From Guillardia theta CCMP2712 (taxonomy: Eukaryota > Cryptophyceae > Pyrenomonadales > Geminigeraceae): DNA of 64,000 nt. Position numbers and translations under genes: made by a program. This document shows positions 1 to 10,686 of the stretch, piece after piece. The stretch covers positions 1,103,170 to 1,167,169 of the forward strand of contig NW_005434671.1 of the NCBI RefSeq assembly GCF_000315625.1, read 5' to 3'. Within the stretch, counting starts at the first letter, position 1, and each line of letters opens with the position of its first letter. The notes under the pieces are model-generated. The model had not been told where the DNA came from, made no database searches, and was given only the letters and a program-made list of their open reading frames with translations.

Positions 1-105
1 AGAGGCATCTGTGGATAAGAGAAAAATCCTATCCTCCTGAGGGGCCAGAGCGAATCGCAGTTCGGATTGATTCAAAGGTCTGAGCGAGAAAAGTGCACTC
101 CTAAA

Positions 106-1091
106 ATGTCTTTGGAAGAGAGTATTGCGAAGCAGATTGGTGATACAAAACCATTAGACGTTGAGAGGCTGTGTCTCGATCAAGCAAAATGTGGCGATAA
201 CCTCGCTGCATTGTCTCCCTACAAAAACTTGGTTTCATTATCCCTGCAAGACTGTGGAATCACTTCGTTGGAAACCTTGCCAGAACTTAGCCTTTTGACT
301 ACTCTGAAATTGGGCGATAATAGAATCAAAGGAGGTTTGGAGTTCATCACTAAATCTCCCGAACTAGAGAAGCTCTATCTTGCAGGAAACATGATACCTG
401 ATATTGAGGCGTTGAAGCCTTTGTCCAAGCTGACTAAACTGGAATGGCTTGACCTGGAAGGAAATCCTGCCAAGGAGGAAGATGGCTATTCAGCTAAGCT
501 GTTTGATTTGATTCCGTCGTTGGTGGTCCTAGATGGAAAGGACAAGGGTGGAGAAGAACTTGATGAAGCAGATGATGATGACGAGGTGGGGAACAAAAGT
601 CATTAAAGCTCTGTGTTGTAACCTTGTACTCACTGTTCGGATTCTTATCAGGAGGAGGAAGAGGAAGAAGAGGGAGAAGATGAGGTGAGCGACAATTGAT
701 GTAGATTCATTATTCTGATTCTTCTGACAGGACGAAGAAGTATTGAACATTTGGGATTTCCTGTAGATGTGCTAACAAATTTTTAGGGGGCGGAGGGCGA
801 AGAGGAGGAAGAGGAGGAAGAAGACGATGAAAATGATAACTATCGCGCAATTCTTTCAGGAGACCAGGTTTACGAAGAAGACGAGGAAGATGGTGAGATT
901 TCTTTTTTCGCTTTTAGCGGTATATGTTACCATGACGTTGTGGGTCAGACGATTTTCAACCTCCAGCTGAGGAACCTGAGGATCTTGAGATCGAAGAGGA
1001 AGAAGATGCGGATTTGGGTGAACAGACAGTGCTTGGAAAGCACGAGAGAGAAGATATCGATGATGGAGAGGACGAGCCCAACAAAAAGTGA
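106..1091 (+). CDS. ANP32: ANP32-like acidic leucine-rich nuclear phosphoprotein
   Basis: Five exons by GT-AG joins: 106-585, 652-684, 731-739, 787-892, and 967-1091 (or 949-1091). The first 160 residues are leucine-rich repeats with LxxLxLxxN spacing and an LRR cap ending in LIPSLVVLDG. The remaining exons encode an almost pure Glu/Asp tail that ends in PNKK. This LRR-plus-acidic-tail layout is the ANP32/pp32 family, nuclear histone-binding and phosphatase-inhibiting proteins. The start is MSLEES at 106; an upstream in-frame ATG-like extension from 67 lacks family similarity. The third exon is only 9 nt (Asp-Glu-Glu). Two in-frame acceptors 18 nt apart precede the last exon. The gene converges on the minus-strand gene ending at 1272. 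Family call is firm; exact tail splicing is inferred. Confidence 0.82.
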
Positions 1092-1271
1092 ATGCTGACA
1101 ATTTTGAAGCGTTCACAATTTGGAAAATTGATCGTACATATTTAACGATGCCCACAAGACGGGAATGCTGACTTACGAGCGTTCGACTTCATGTAAATTC
1201 CGATATCGACAACAATGCTCTCTGCGGTTGAAGGCAAGGGTCTTCGACCTTTTATTGCAGGCGGCGCAGCC

Positions 1272-2447
1272 TCAACTGAGGGTGCCTTTCTTGAGAGCCT
1301 CGTATTGCTCCTCTATAGACAAAATTTTTCGTTTTCCAAGAGGTGCGCTGCTGCCTTGTGTCTGCAAAAGCAATTAAGTTATTGATTAATTAAAAATCGA
1401 AACAAGTTAATGATGAACCTTTGTGCCTGAATCTGATGATGCAGTGTTGAAGGTTGAAGATGGCGATCGTCCGACAAAGTTACTGCCGTATTCAACTTTA
1501 AGCGGAGGAGCATCAGGAGGAGACCATCTGCTCCTGGGAGGACCATGAAGAGTTCAGTTCAAGCATGAGATGAAATGGCAACTAAAACCTGTACACCCGA
1601 ATCTCATTTGGCTTCAAGGGCGATGTTGAAGTCAATGCAGGCCGGAGAGAAGCCATCTTGTAAGGGAAGAAAAATCCAAATAACATTGGGAGAATCTCAA
1701 GGTACTCCTTGTTTTTAGTGTAAGCGACAATGAGAACGAGAAGGAGCCCAAATCTTGCTGGTGTGCTGGGATCGAACATTGTGCTTCTGTTCCCCTACGC
1801 AAAGATATCAAGCCAACTCGCACAGAGACATTTTGAATTACAGACTCTCCCAGCCTGTCTGCCGTGCGCGTGAGGAGAAATGCATACGCAAGACTTGAGA
1901 CGGCGCCTGCATGGCATCATGTTGTATCGGGCAGTGATATCATCGTACCTATCACAAAGCTATTCACGGTGGACTCGGGCAAGAAAAGATTCATCATTGA
2001 AAAAATGACCGAGCTGATAAAAAATGTGTCTAGAAGAAGCTCTTCTTTTAACTCTTGGTAATTTTGCATGCTTTCTTTCTGCATGCTCTCCAGTACTTGT
2101 TGTTCTTCTGTAACGCGCTTCCCGAAACCCTCATCACCTTTCACAGGAATACCGCTTTGGCGGGCAAAGGAAGCAGCAGCAGAGTATTGCTCACTCAAAC
2201 TGGGAATATCAGGCATGCTTCCTGAAGTACGGAAATCATCAAAGGCGTCGTCATATTTCTTATCAAAGTCCTTCTTCTTCGCCATAGTCCAGCTCTGCCT
2301 TGGCCGAGCTGATCTGAGAACAGGGGCCTTCATCCCCTGAACTCTTGGCCTTGGCATGAAGATGCCATTGGAAGGGACGAACGACGTCCCCCAAGTTGCT
2401 GACACCGCCTCGGCCGCCATTGCGGCTGCTACCAGGTAGAGCGACAT
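1272..2447 (-). CDS. plastid-targeted membrane protein, CGL160/AtpI-like candidate
   Basis: Minus-strand gene of four exons: 2447-1949, 1757-1589, 1533-1419, 1361-1272. Phases join cleanly to about 290 aa. The N-terminus is a hydrophobic signal peptide (SLYLVAAAMAAEAVSA) followed by an Arg/Pro/Ser-rich segment, as expected for a bipartite plastid presequence. A charged middle (residues about 55-130) leads into a membrane region: LLLDTFFISSVIFSMMNLF, then FGLLLVLIVAYTKN, then LEILPMLFGFFFPYKMA. The last block resembles, from memory, the C-terminal membrane part of plant CGL160/UncI-like ATP synthase assembly factors. That assignment is tentative; the membrane topology and splice phases are visible directly. 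The C-terminal tail is Pro/Ser-rich and ends KKGTLS. Confidence 0.55.
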
Positions 2448-2579
2448 GGTAGAGGGAACAATGGAGAGAGCCCTTGCCCGGGTGGTTCACCATCATCGGT
2501 CATAGTTTGGCCGAGGCCCGCCGTTGTAACGGTTATTGATAGATCGTTCGCGGCCAGGTTGCCTCCACTAGTACCCCTC

Positions 2580-2720
2580 CCCCTCCCTCCCCCCGTACAT
2601 CTCCAGCCTAGCTGGAAAAGTGGAGGTAGTGGGGTGGGGATCAGGGGGTAGTAGGAGGGGGCAGTGGGGGGTGCAGGAGGGTTTCAGGCAGGGTTTCAGG
2701 AGGCTAATTGGAACCGCGGA
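2580..2720 (+). other. purine-rich leader of the GTPase gene
   Basis: G-rich, C-poor stretch (runs of GGGGT, GGAGG) between the head-to-head minus-strand gene and the GTPase start. An in-frame ATG at 2664 would add 19 Gly-rich residues to the GTPase. I prefer the ATG at 2721 because the upstream extension looks like translated leader. Confidence 0.35.
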
Positions 2721-5700
2721 ATGTCGGAGCAGGAGGGGTCAGGGGAGTTGGGGAGAAATGGAGAGAGAAAGAGGAGCAGAGAAGAGAAGGAGGAGGAGAA
2801 AAGACTGAGAGAGGCAGAGAAGAAGAGAAAGCAATTAGAAAAGGAGGAGGAACAAAAGAAAAAAGAGGAGGAAAAGAAGAAAAAGGATGATGAGAAGGAG
2901 GAAATTAAGAGGAAAAGAGAGGAAGAAAGGAAGAAGAAAGAGGAAGAAAATAAGAGGAAAAGAGAGGAGGCAAAGAAGAAGAAAGACGAAGAAAAGGAGG
3001 AAAAGAAGAAGAATGACGAAGAAAATAAGAGGAAACGAGAGGAGGAAAAGAAGAAGAAAGAGGAAGAAAATAAGAGGAAAAGAGAGGAGGAAAAGAAGAA
3101 GAAAGAGGTAGAACAGGAGGAGAAGAAGCGAAAGGAAAAAGAAAAGAAAGAGCAAGACAAGAAACAGAAAGAAGAAAAAGCCAAGACAAAGCCAGACCAG
3201 CAACGTGAAGCCAAAAAGCGAAAATCAGATAAAGATCCGATAAAATCTGAAATGGACTTCCAAAAAGTGTACGACCTTTCAATGTCACTCTCTTCCCGAT
3301 GCTCTATGACAAAAAAGAAGAACTGTGTTCTTTTCATAGGCAGAACCGGGGTGGGCAAGAGCACAATCCTCTCGGGAATGATCGGAGGGAAGTCCTCGCT
3401 GGAAATGAAGGAAGATGAAGATAGTGCAATCGTACAAGTCCACTGCAAGAAACCGATACGTAACAGTGAAGGAGAAGAAGTCTTCAGAATCGGCCACGAC
3501 AGGACCTTGTCTATGACCACTTTCCCTGAAATCTTTTACCACGAGACGACCAAGACGGCTGTTTGCGATTGTCCAGGTTTTGATGACACTCGTGGGAGCG
3601 AATATGATCTTGTCAATGCGATGAGCATTGGTTCTATCCTACAGAAGGCTGCTTCCATCAAGCTAGTTGCAGTTCTACGCCACAGCAGCATCACAAGTGT
3701 GGATGGACGAGGAGGAGCTGTGAAAGACAGTCTTGTCGATGGTTTGCGAACCATCTTCTCCATTGACAAGGACGCAAAGAACAAGCAGGCGCTGCAGTCT
3801 GTCATTCCTTTGATAGTGCTGGAAAGCTCAAGTCAAGGACAAACTCCGAGCTTGACATTGAATACCGTCAAGAAGCAGTTCAAGACGATCTTGCAACCAT
3901 TCTACAGAGAAGATCCAGACATTGTTGAGATGTTGACAGCAAACCTCATAGCCATCGATCTTCTAGGTGAGCCTAGCAAAGAGTCTGGGATCAGCAGGCT
4001 TGAGGATCTGAAAGAGGAGCTCTTGTCCTCTCAAAAGTCGAGGATAGATGATGCCGTCTCACTAGGAATGCCATTGACTGCAAGGCTAAAGGCACAGACA
4101 AGTAGTCTGATCGCTGTTATCAAACAAAAAGCGTTGTCTTCCTTGCGTGATTGTAAAAGTCTTGAAGCCCTTGAAGACGTTTGCAACCTTGAGCGGGAAG
4201 TGCTGAAGAAGTTGAAGAAGCTCAATGTTGGTGGAGCTTATACTGCCATGCAGACTATCTCGACGACAAAGTCTCGCTGCCGCAAGGCCATTGAAAGCAA
4301 GCTCAGACAGAAGGAAGAGGAGGCTGTGTGGAGCTTGTTTTCAAAGATCAGCGAAGAGCTTGTGCGATTGCATGACGAGCTCTCAGAAGGAACGAGCAAC
4401 TTCAGCGATGCAATCCTGCAAGATGTCAAACACCAGATCACGGAAAACCAAAACATCCACGAAACCCTCAAGAACGACCTGCACCAGCAGGCCAAGACAG
4501 CTCTGGAGGACTACACGTTCTGGATGCTCGCAAGAGAGGTAGAAGAGCTTACGAAAGCAGTCAGAGATGGTGACTTGCCGAGCAAGAGGTCTGAGCTTCA
4601 ATCAAAGATAGAGTCAAGCGAGATCGAGTCGCGTCTCAAGGACTTGCTCAGGAAGCATCTCGACCATGCGTGTGGCGAAGAGAAAGTGGTTTTCGATTCC
4701 ATGGAGGAGCAAAAAGCTGAGATGGAGAGTTTTCGACATCTTGTTCGTAAATCAGCAACCGAGAAAGTGAAGAACAAAGACTACGACTTCAGCGCAGAGG
4801 CGAAAAAGAATCTCATGGGCAAACAGGGAAAGTCGCTTCGTCGAAGCGTGAGCTCAGAATACGTACAAAGCGAGGTGAACTTCATCCTGGAGTCTGCGGG
4901 GGTTCGTCTCCAGCAGGCGAAGAGACTCAACGACATGAGCTTCAACAGAGACCAGCTGAAGGAGAGACATGCGCTGATAGTGAAGACACATGACGCCTTG
5001 AACCGGTTTGAAAGTCAAGTGGAACAATCTGTCTCCGAAGAAACTTTCTTGAGCCCCTCATGTGAAGAGCTGAGGAGACTTGAGGAGGAGATAAAAGGGT
5101 CAGATAAGACCATGGCACTGGACTTTCTCGTTGAGGAAATCGCAAAGAAGATAGATGACGCTGAAAAATATATCAAGAGCGCAAAGCTTGACAACGACGA
5201 GAGAAGCTTGCGGGACGATCTCGATCAATGGGGTGAAAAGGTTGAAAGTGAAGCCTACTCGAACCCTGAGAAAGAAATGTCTCAGGAGCGGTCGGCAGAG
5301 AGAGAGGAGCTTGAGAGCAGGATGAAGGACTTGCGAGACAAATCGGGCAGAAAAATGCCTTTATTGGAGCTGAAGCTGAAGGCTTTCGTTGATAATTTTG
5401 CAAAGATCAGGACTTTGAAGAAGAAAGAGGAGGCAGGCAAGGAAAAGGCTTTGCTTCAAGAGAGATTGGACTCTTTCAGAGATCAAATCAAAAAGGCCAA
5501 AAAAGAATTCATCGCTCAGCGCAAGAAGAATGTGAAGGAGGAGAAGTTTGAGCTCCCAAGCACCTCGTTTCTTGACAGTCTCAGTGAGAAGATAGAGGAA
5601 TGCTCAGTGTTATCGAATTCGAGAAGAAAGCAGACTGAATTGCTGGAGAAGATTCAAGAGTTTCTAGACAGTGAGGCAAAAGAGATTGAGCGCCTAAAAG

Positions 5701-5774
5701 ACGAATCCACACCGCAACCGTCAGGTGGCATGTTTGATTGGTTCAAACAACTCTTTAGCCCAAAGAAGAAGTAG
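2721..5774 (+). CDS. large coiled-coil P-loop GTPase (AIG1/TRAFAC-like)
   Basis: Intronless frame of 1,017 aa from the ATG at 2721 (1,036 from 2664). Residues about 10-190 are a highly charged Lys/Glu/Arg helix of KEKE type. A GTPase domain follows, with Walker A GRTGVGKST at about residue 207 and the DxxG switch II in CDCPGFDDTRG at about residue 283. I see no canonical NKxD/TKxD guanine-specificity motif; the corresponding strand reads IPLIVLESSS. The C-terminal 600 residues are predicted coiled coil with many Leu/Glu/Lys heptads, ending in a short aromatic/basic tail (MFDWFKQLFSPKKK). The closest family I can name is AIG1/IMAP-like GTPases. No signal peptide or TM is visible. Single-exon structure is unusual beside its intron-rich neighbours and could reflect retroposition or membership of an expanded family. 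Confidence 0.8.
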   Translation: MSEQEGSGELGRNGERKRSREEKEEEKRLREAEKKRKQLEKEEEQKKKEEEKKKKDDEKEEIKRKREEERKKKEEENKRKREEAKKKKDEEKEEKKKNDEENKRKREEEKKKKEEENKRKREEEKKKKEVEQEEKKRKEKEKKEQDKKQKEEKAKTKPDQQREAKKRKSDKDPIKSEMDFQKVYDLSMSLSSRCSMTKKKNCVLFIGRTGVGKSTILSGMIGGKSSLEMKEDEDSAIVQVHCKKPIRNSEGEEVFRIGHDRTLSMTTFPEIFYHETTKTAVCDCPGFDDTRGSEYDLVNAMSIGSILQKAASIKLVAVLRHSSITSVDGRGGAVKDSLVDGLRTIFSIDKDAKNKQALQSVIPLIVLESSSQGQTPSLTLNTVKKQFKTILQPFYREDPDIVEMLTANLIAIDLLGEPSKESGISRLEDLKEELLSSQKSRIDDAVSLGMPLTARLKAQTSSLIAVIKQKALSSLRDCKSLEALEDVCNLEREVLKKLKKLNVGGAYTAMQTISTTKSRCRKAIESKLRQKEEEAVWSLFSKISEELVRLHDELSEGTSNFSDAILQDVKHQITENQNIHETLKNDLHQQAKTALEDYTFWMLAREVEELTKAVRDGDLPSKRSELQSKIESSEIESRLKDLLRKHLDHACGEEKVVFDSMEEQKAEMESFRHLVRKSATEKVKNKDYDFSAEAKKNLMGKQGKSLRRSVSSEYVQSEVNFILESAGVRLQQAKRLNDMSFNRDQLKERHALIVKTHDALNRFESQVEQSVSEETFLSPSCEELRRLEEEIKGSDKTMALDFLVEEIAKKIDDAEKYIKSAKLDNDERSLRDDLDQWGEKVESEAYSNPEKEMSQERSAEREELESRMKDLRDKSGRKMPLLELKLKAFVDNFAKIRTLKKKEEAGKEKALLQERLDSFRDQIKKAKKEFIAQRKKNVKEEKFELPSTSFLDSLSEKIEECSVLSNSRRKQTELLEKIQEFLDSEAKEIERLKDESTPQPSGGMFDWFKQLFSPKKK

Positions 5775-6258
5775 CGACGCTTTGAATCAAGTCTCAGGTA
5801 TGCAATACTAGTACTTTTCTTTGAGGCTGACCCAGTAATACACCTTAACTCATCTCACATGTGAGAATAAACGTTGCAGTAGCAAGTACGAGCTCCTTCT
5901 TCTCTCTACTTGTGCTCCATTCTAAATACCCTGCGCTGCGCGTTCTGAAAGAAGTGAAATGTAGATCCAACGATCGAGCATGATAAACAAGGAAGTGACA
6001 TTGCATGTGATGTCTGCAAGTCCATCAGAGCAAGGAATTAAAACTGAGCTGACAAAGGAGCCGCATACCACGCTGAGAGCACAGAACACTGGGTAGGGAT
6101 CGTTTGAAGAAGTGAAGGGAGAAGTAATGAACAGACGTGGGTCATACAAACAGCTGGCGCAAATTTCTCTAGCTTGACCTCATCTTTTCCCATTGACATT
6201 CTGCACCTTGCAGGAGATAACACTGCTGATACGACAGAGTAACAAAGACTTCTCCCAC
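5775..6258. other. intergenic, nothing recognised
   Basis: About 480 bp between the GTPase stop and the 3' end of paralog A. Short spurious frames only; no repeat or RNA gene recognised. Confidence 0.5.
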
Positions 6259-7669
6259 TCAAAAGAGATCATCATTGCTCGTCGAGTACACAACCCCTCC
6301 CGCAAACGCTCCGTACACCTGTAACCGCAGCGTCATTCCCTCCCTCCCTCCTCCCTCCTCCTCTCCTCTCTGCCACAAGTCGATGACCTTGGAAGTCTGA
6401 CTCAGATGGATCGGCTCATCCAGCGGCAGCTCTGCGTAGTCCTCCAGCTCCCCTTCAACCCAACACCCGTTACCTCCTCCTCCTCCTCTCGCCTCCTCTC
6501 CGCTCACCCGCCTCGCAGTCCGCTGGCGGCATGCGGAAGCTCTCGCTGCTCCCCACCAGCGTCCACATATGCGACGCTTCTTCCTTCCCCCGGTATGTTC
6601 CCCCGCACGTGTAGATCCACACCTGCCTCCCTCCTTCACTCCTCGCCCTCCTCCTCCTGCCTCCCCTCACCTTCACCTCGCACGCCTCCTCCAGCCCGCA
6701 CCCGCTGTACAGTCCTCGCACCATCATCTGCCGCAGCTCTCTCAGCAAGCAGACGCAGCCTCCTGCAGCTCGCTGCTACGTTGCGTCGAGCTCGGAGGTC
6801 GAACATGATCCCGTACGCTCCTCCTCCCAGGGATCGAGGCCGCGTGATCAGCGTCACGAGGACCTCGTCGCTCTCCTTCCTGAAGCTGCATGGAGATGTC
6901 AGGACAAGACAGGGAAGGCAGGGAGGAGGACCGAAGGCCCTTGTTGTATCCTCTCATGTTTCCTTCACCGCCCAGGACGGAGACATGGTTGGTCAGGATG
7001 ATATCCCTGCTTGAAAGTGACTGCCTCTTCCTCGCATCCTCTTCACCTTACTTCCTTTTGCTCCTCTTCTCAAGGGATGCAGGAGCTCGCATTGAAAGAG
7101 CTTCCGAACGATCGAAAGGAGATTGCGGATCCCAGCGCATGGACCTGGATGATACGGCTGCGCGAGCAGGGCGAGAATCATCGCCGTCACTTGTCCTACC
7201 ATAACAACTCACCCCTCCACCTATCCCAGTCACCCTTACAGGGATACCTCTCGTCCCGGTGTATCCCTGAGAAGACGTCATCGCTGCTGCCATGACGGTG
7301 CAGCACAACCTTCTCCGCCCACAGGAGGGCCTTGTTGCGAGAACGCGGGAGGGAGGAGGCGGGAGGGCGGCGATCCCCACGAGCAGAGAGCATGGCGTCG
7401 TTGAGATACTTGGAGAGAGGATAGACGATGTGGTCTTGGGAGGCGCTTGCAACTCTGTTGACGTGCTGGTCTTGTTGCTCCCCAGCTGCTGACACCCTAC
7501 AAATTCCTCTTCCTCCCTCTTCGATTCGATGTTGGGCATCGTTGGCGCAGGCAGACCCATGGGTGAGAGGAGCGCTCCTTCCTCCCTTGCATCTCTGCAC
7601 AAGCTCCTCCTTGATTCTCTTTCTCTCCTCCTCCAGCAGTTCTAGCAATGAACCCGTCGATATTGCCAT
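6259..7669 (-). CDS. unknown protein, paralog A of a duplicated pair
   Basis: Multi-exon minus-strand gene recognised by comparison with its paralog at 16145-18280. Shared landmarks, N to C: a Leu/Glu/Arg helix (LLEEERKRIKEEL), SRNKALLWAEKVV, MRWDPQSPFDR...APASLEKR, DIILTNHVSVLGG, VLVTLITRPRSLGGGAYGIMF, RELRQMMVRGLYSGCGLEEAC, VWIYTCGG, DYAELPLDEPIHL, and the C-terminal exon VYGAFAGGVVYSTSNDDLF followed by TGA. Several junctions have good GT-AG signals, for example the GTAAGG donor after SLEKRSKRK. I could not close every phase, so boundaries are approximate. I do not recognise the family. The strongest coding evidence is the C-terminal exon, which differs from the paralog mainly by conservative substitutions (Y/F, V/I, D/E). 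See the repeat entry for the near-identical core. Confidence 0.6.
6403..7004. repeat. near-identical 600-bp block, copy 1
   Basis: This block matches 16752-17353 with about three base differences that I could find by eye (near 6599, 6706 and 6890). It covers exons and introns of paralog A. Sequence on both sides diverges sharply at the DNA level although protein similarity continues. Confidence 0.9.
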
Positions 7670-8391
7670 CTCCCTGAACTTACTTCATGTCTCACCGTGG
7701 CACCAACACTAGTCTAGCTTCCAAGTTTCACGCTCTGAGCAGGCAGGGCACAACCATCATGTTCTAGAGTGACTTGTCCCATGCTCGCTCGCTCATCGGC
7801 CGATGTCCCCGCCTGACTCCCCGGCATTCCTTCGTTCAGTGGTCAAACTCACCTGGTTTACTTACTCATCCGTCCGCCTCCGCCTCAGCCAGTGGCTTGT
7901 CACTTTCCATCAACCACCCCCATGGTTCCTCTTCAGTACCCCTGATTTTTATAGCTAAACGATGGGTAAGAAGTACCCCCCACTTGTCCCCTGATCCCCG
8001 ATATCGCAATGGCATCGGGTGAGGAACTTCCCTCCTTCGGTCCATGCTTGCTGCCTTCGCTTCCATGGCACATCATCATGATCTTTTCCCTCATGGTCAT
8101 CCTCTCCTGCACCCAACACCTTCATCTCTTCTTCGCTGCTTCCACCTCTCAGAGCATCCTCGCTGACATGGTCTTGTTAGCTGGGAAGACGTTCACGCAT
8201 GTTTGAAGCAGCCTGTCTTCCTTTTGACGAGAGATTTGTTTACAGCAGGAATCACGGCTCAAGAACTCAGTGTTGAGGAGCACATGATGACAAGGAAACT
8301 ACAAGAGCATTGAACGACTGGATTCATGGCCTCCCGAGATATCAGTGACACAACGGACTGTTCGCAAGTACCATGAACAACTGAACTCAAT
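7670..8391. other. divergent intergenic region
   Basis: About 720 bp between paralog A (-) and the HSPA12-like gene (+), so it should hold both promoters. It is C-rich near 7780-8000 and has short TACCCC-type motifs near 7970. No RNA gene or convincing ORF seen. Confidence 0.45.
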
Positions 8392-10578
8392 ATGAACGGA
8401 AAGAAACATCCCGACACCATTCATAGTCCCAACAAGCGCGCAAGACGAGGATACCAGTCAGATGCCAGCTTTAGACCTGCAATCGCCTGCGTCGGGATCG
8501 ATTTTGGAACTTCAAGAACTGGGTTTGCTTACGCTTTCATGGACAGACAAGGTATATGACAAGAAACAAGTTGTTCCTGCACATCTGTGAGTTATTGTCT
8601 CTCCTGCAGACGAGATCTTCTGTCGAGAACCGGGAGGTCAGGAGCCTGGCAAGACTCTGACCAACCTTCTCTTGACCAGAGATGAAGAGTTCATAGCCTT
8701 CGGATCACGAGCGAGGGAGGAATACTACGAAGGAGACCCTTCCGCTCTCTTCTTTGAGAACTTCAAGATGCTGCTCAACGAGGTCGATGGAGGATCCTAC
8801 CCTGTAGTCTCCGCTCTCAACGGCAGGGAGGCGTCGCTACGGACCGTCCTCGCTCACTCGTTGAAGTATGTCAAGGACGAGGCCATGGCTACCTTGAACC
8901 GTTGCAGCGCGGTCGAGATCAAGGCCGACCAAGTCAAGTGGGTAGTGACAGTTCCTGCCATCTGGTCCGACTGCGCCAAGGTGACCTTAGGTGGCTCTCA
9001 TGTGCTGTGGGCTGATGCTGCTGATTCAGGCGATGATGCGGAAAGCTGCTCTAGATGCAGCGCTGATCAAGGAGGAGACGTCGCAACTGCTGCAGCTGGC
9101 GCTGGAGCCGGAGGCTGCCTGTATGGTGTGCGAGAGAGAGAATGTCTGCCTGAGAGCCGGGGATCAGTTCATGGTGGTGGACTGTGGAGGGGGAACGATC
9201 GATATAACCATGTCGTGCGTTCATTCATGCAACCCTCTCAGTCTTGACGAGCTGGCGGCTCCGTCCGGCGGGCCCTGGGGCTCTACATACGTGGACAGGG
9301 AGTTTGAGAAGTTTATCTTGGAGCTGTTGGGAGAGCAAGCGTTCAACTGCTCCAAGGAGTCTGTTGTTTGGATCGAAGTCTTGCGTACGTGGGAGGCAGT
9401 GAAGAACTCCTTCGATCCCAAGGGGCTGGCTAAAGTTGCTTTCTCCAACCTCAACGGAGGTGTTCAGGGCGGGATGAGCATGGGGACTGGCGAGGGAGCG
9501 AGTGGGAGGAGCGGGGGAAGGGTGATCAACCTGGCCCCCCTCCTTGTGCTCAATAACCTTCAGCTAGAACCTCTAGTTCAGGCCTTCAATCAGAAGCATC
9601 CTGACAAGCCTCTGCAGATCCGGATGATGACTGCCGTCATGTTGCCAAACGAGCTCATCATGAGCTTCTTTGCCCCCGTGCTCAGAAACATCACACGCCA
9701 CATATCCAGGCTCATCTCCTCCCATCGCATCGACTACATCTTCGTCGTCGGCGGGTTCGCGGAGTCGAAAGTGCTGCAGGAAAACTTGAAGTTCAACTTC
9801 GAGGCTTGCGATAGGAGAATCGTCGTGCCAACTCGACCAAGTCTGGCGGGTAAAGCCCGGCCTGTCTGCTAGCGCGCCGCTCACTCAATCGCATCTTGTC
9901 TTCTCGATGTTGTTTGCCGACAGTGTCTGCCGATGATGTTTGGTCATGGTTGTCGATCATGTTGCCACGTATGTTGTATCGAACAAGGCTTGCTCATGGT
10001 GTGTGATGATTTTGTCCAACCATGTCAAATACAGATGTAGTGTCGCACACTGACCTTCTCGGACACATGGCTGACTGACGTTGTTCTCCTCAGTTGTGAG
10101 AGGAGCTGTGATGTTCCAACTCTCACAGGGAGAGCGCTTCCGCAGCAGGATCGCTCGCTTCACCTACGGGTGTGACATCCTGGAGCCCTTCGACCCCTTC
10201 GACAGGCGTCACCGGGACCGCAAGCTTCACTTCAAGACGGAGGAGGGCAAGATGGTGCCGTATGTTCGCATCTTCAACCCGCTCGTCCTCAAGGGAACGA
10301 GGATGAGTCCATCCTTTGAGGTGACTCAGGCACAGTTTGAGTCGGTCGAGGACAGTCAGGACATGTGCGACTTCGACATCCTGGCAAGCGTGGAGGAGGA
10401 GGTGCAGAACATCGAGGATGCAAAGACGATCGGGTCTGTGGGGGTGAAGCTCAAGGCAGGACAGGAGGCGGCGCTGTCGCTGTCCTTCGGCAAGACGGAG
10501 ATACAGGCGACGGCGATGAACCTGACGACAGGAGAGAAGTCTCGAGCTGTCATCGACTGGGGTTTCGACTCTGTCTGA
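8392..10578 (+). CDS. HSPA12-like: HSPA12-like divergent Hsp70 chaperone
   Basis: Four exons: 8392-8551, 8610-8980, 9030-9849, 10094-10578. They join in phase to 611 aa, close to the roughly 675 aa of HSPA12A. Actin-fold ATPase motifs are present: phosphate 1 GIDFGTSRTGFAYAF (about residue 35), phosphate 2 VVDCGGGTIDIT, and the adenosine-binding VVGGFAES. The tail domain is short and lacks the canonical Hsp70 substrate-binding domain and an EEVD end, as in HSPA12. The N-terminus MNGKKHPDTIHSPNKRARRG is basic and not a signal peptide, so a cytosolic/nuclear location is inferred. A Gly/Ser/Met-rich insertion (GGVQGGMSMGTGEGASG) lies between the ATPase lobes. It ends 109 bp from the stop of the convergent rhomboid gene. 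Confidence 0.88.
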
Positions 10579-10686
10579 AGATGTGGAGAGCGGGAGGAGC
10601 AGACGGAGGAGAGGCGGGACAGGAGAAGGAGGAGGAGGAGGCAGGAGGAAAGATTTGGTATAGAGCATGCACCTTGCGATAAAATC

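Noticed and set aside
2696-3520. Minus-strand Ser/Phe-rich frame opposite the GTPase
   Set aside because: Shadow of the Lys/Glu-rich coding strand, which has clear GTPase motifs downstream.
6406-7014. 202-codon plus-strand open frame (and its twin at 16755-17366)
   Set aside because: Ser/Pro/Arg-rich product driven by composition. The minus strand carries the motifs conserved between paralogs and the usable splice sites.
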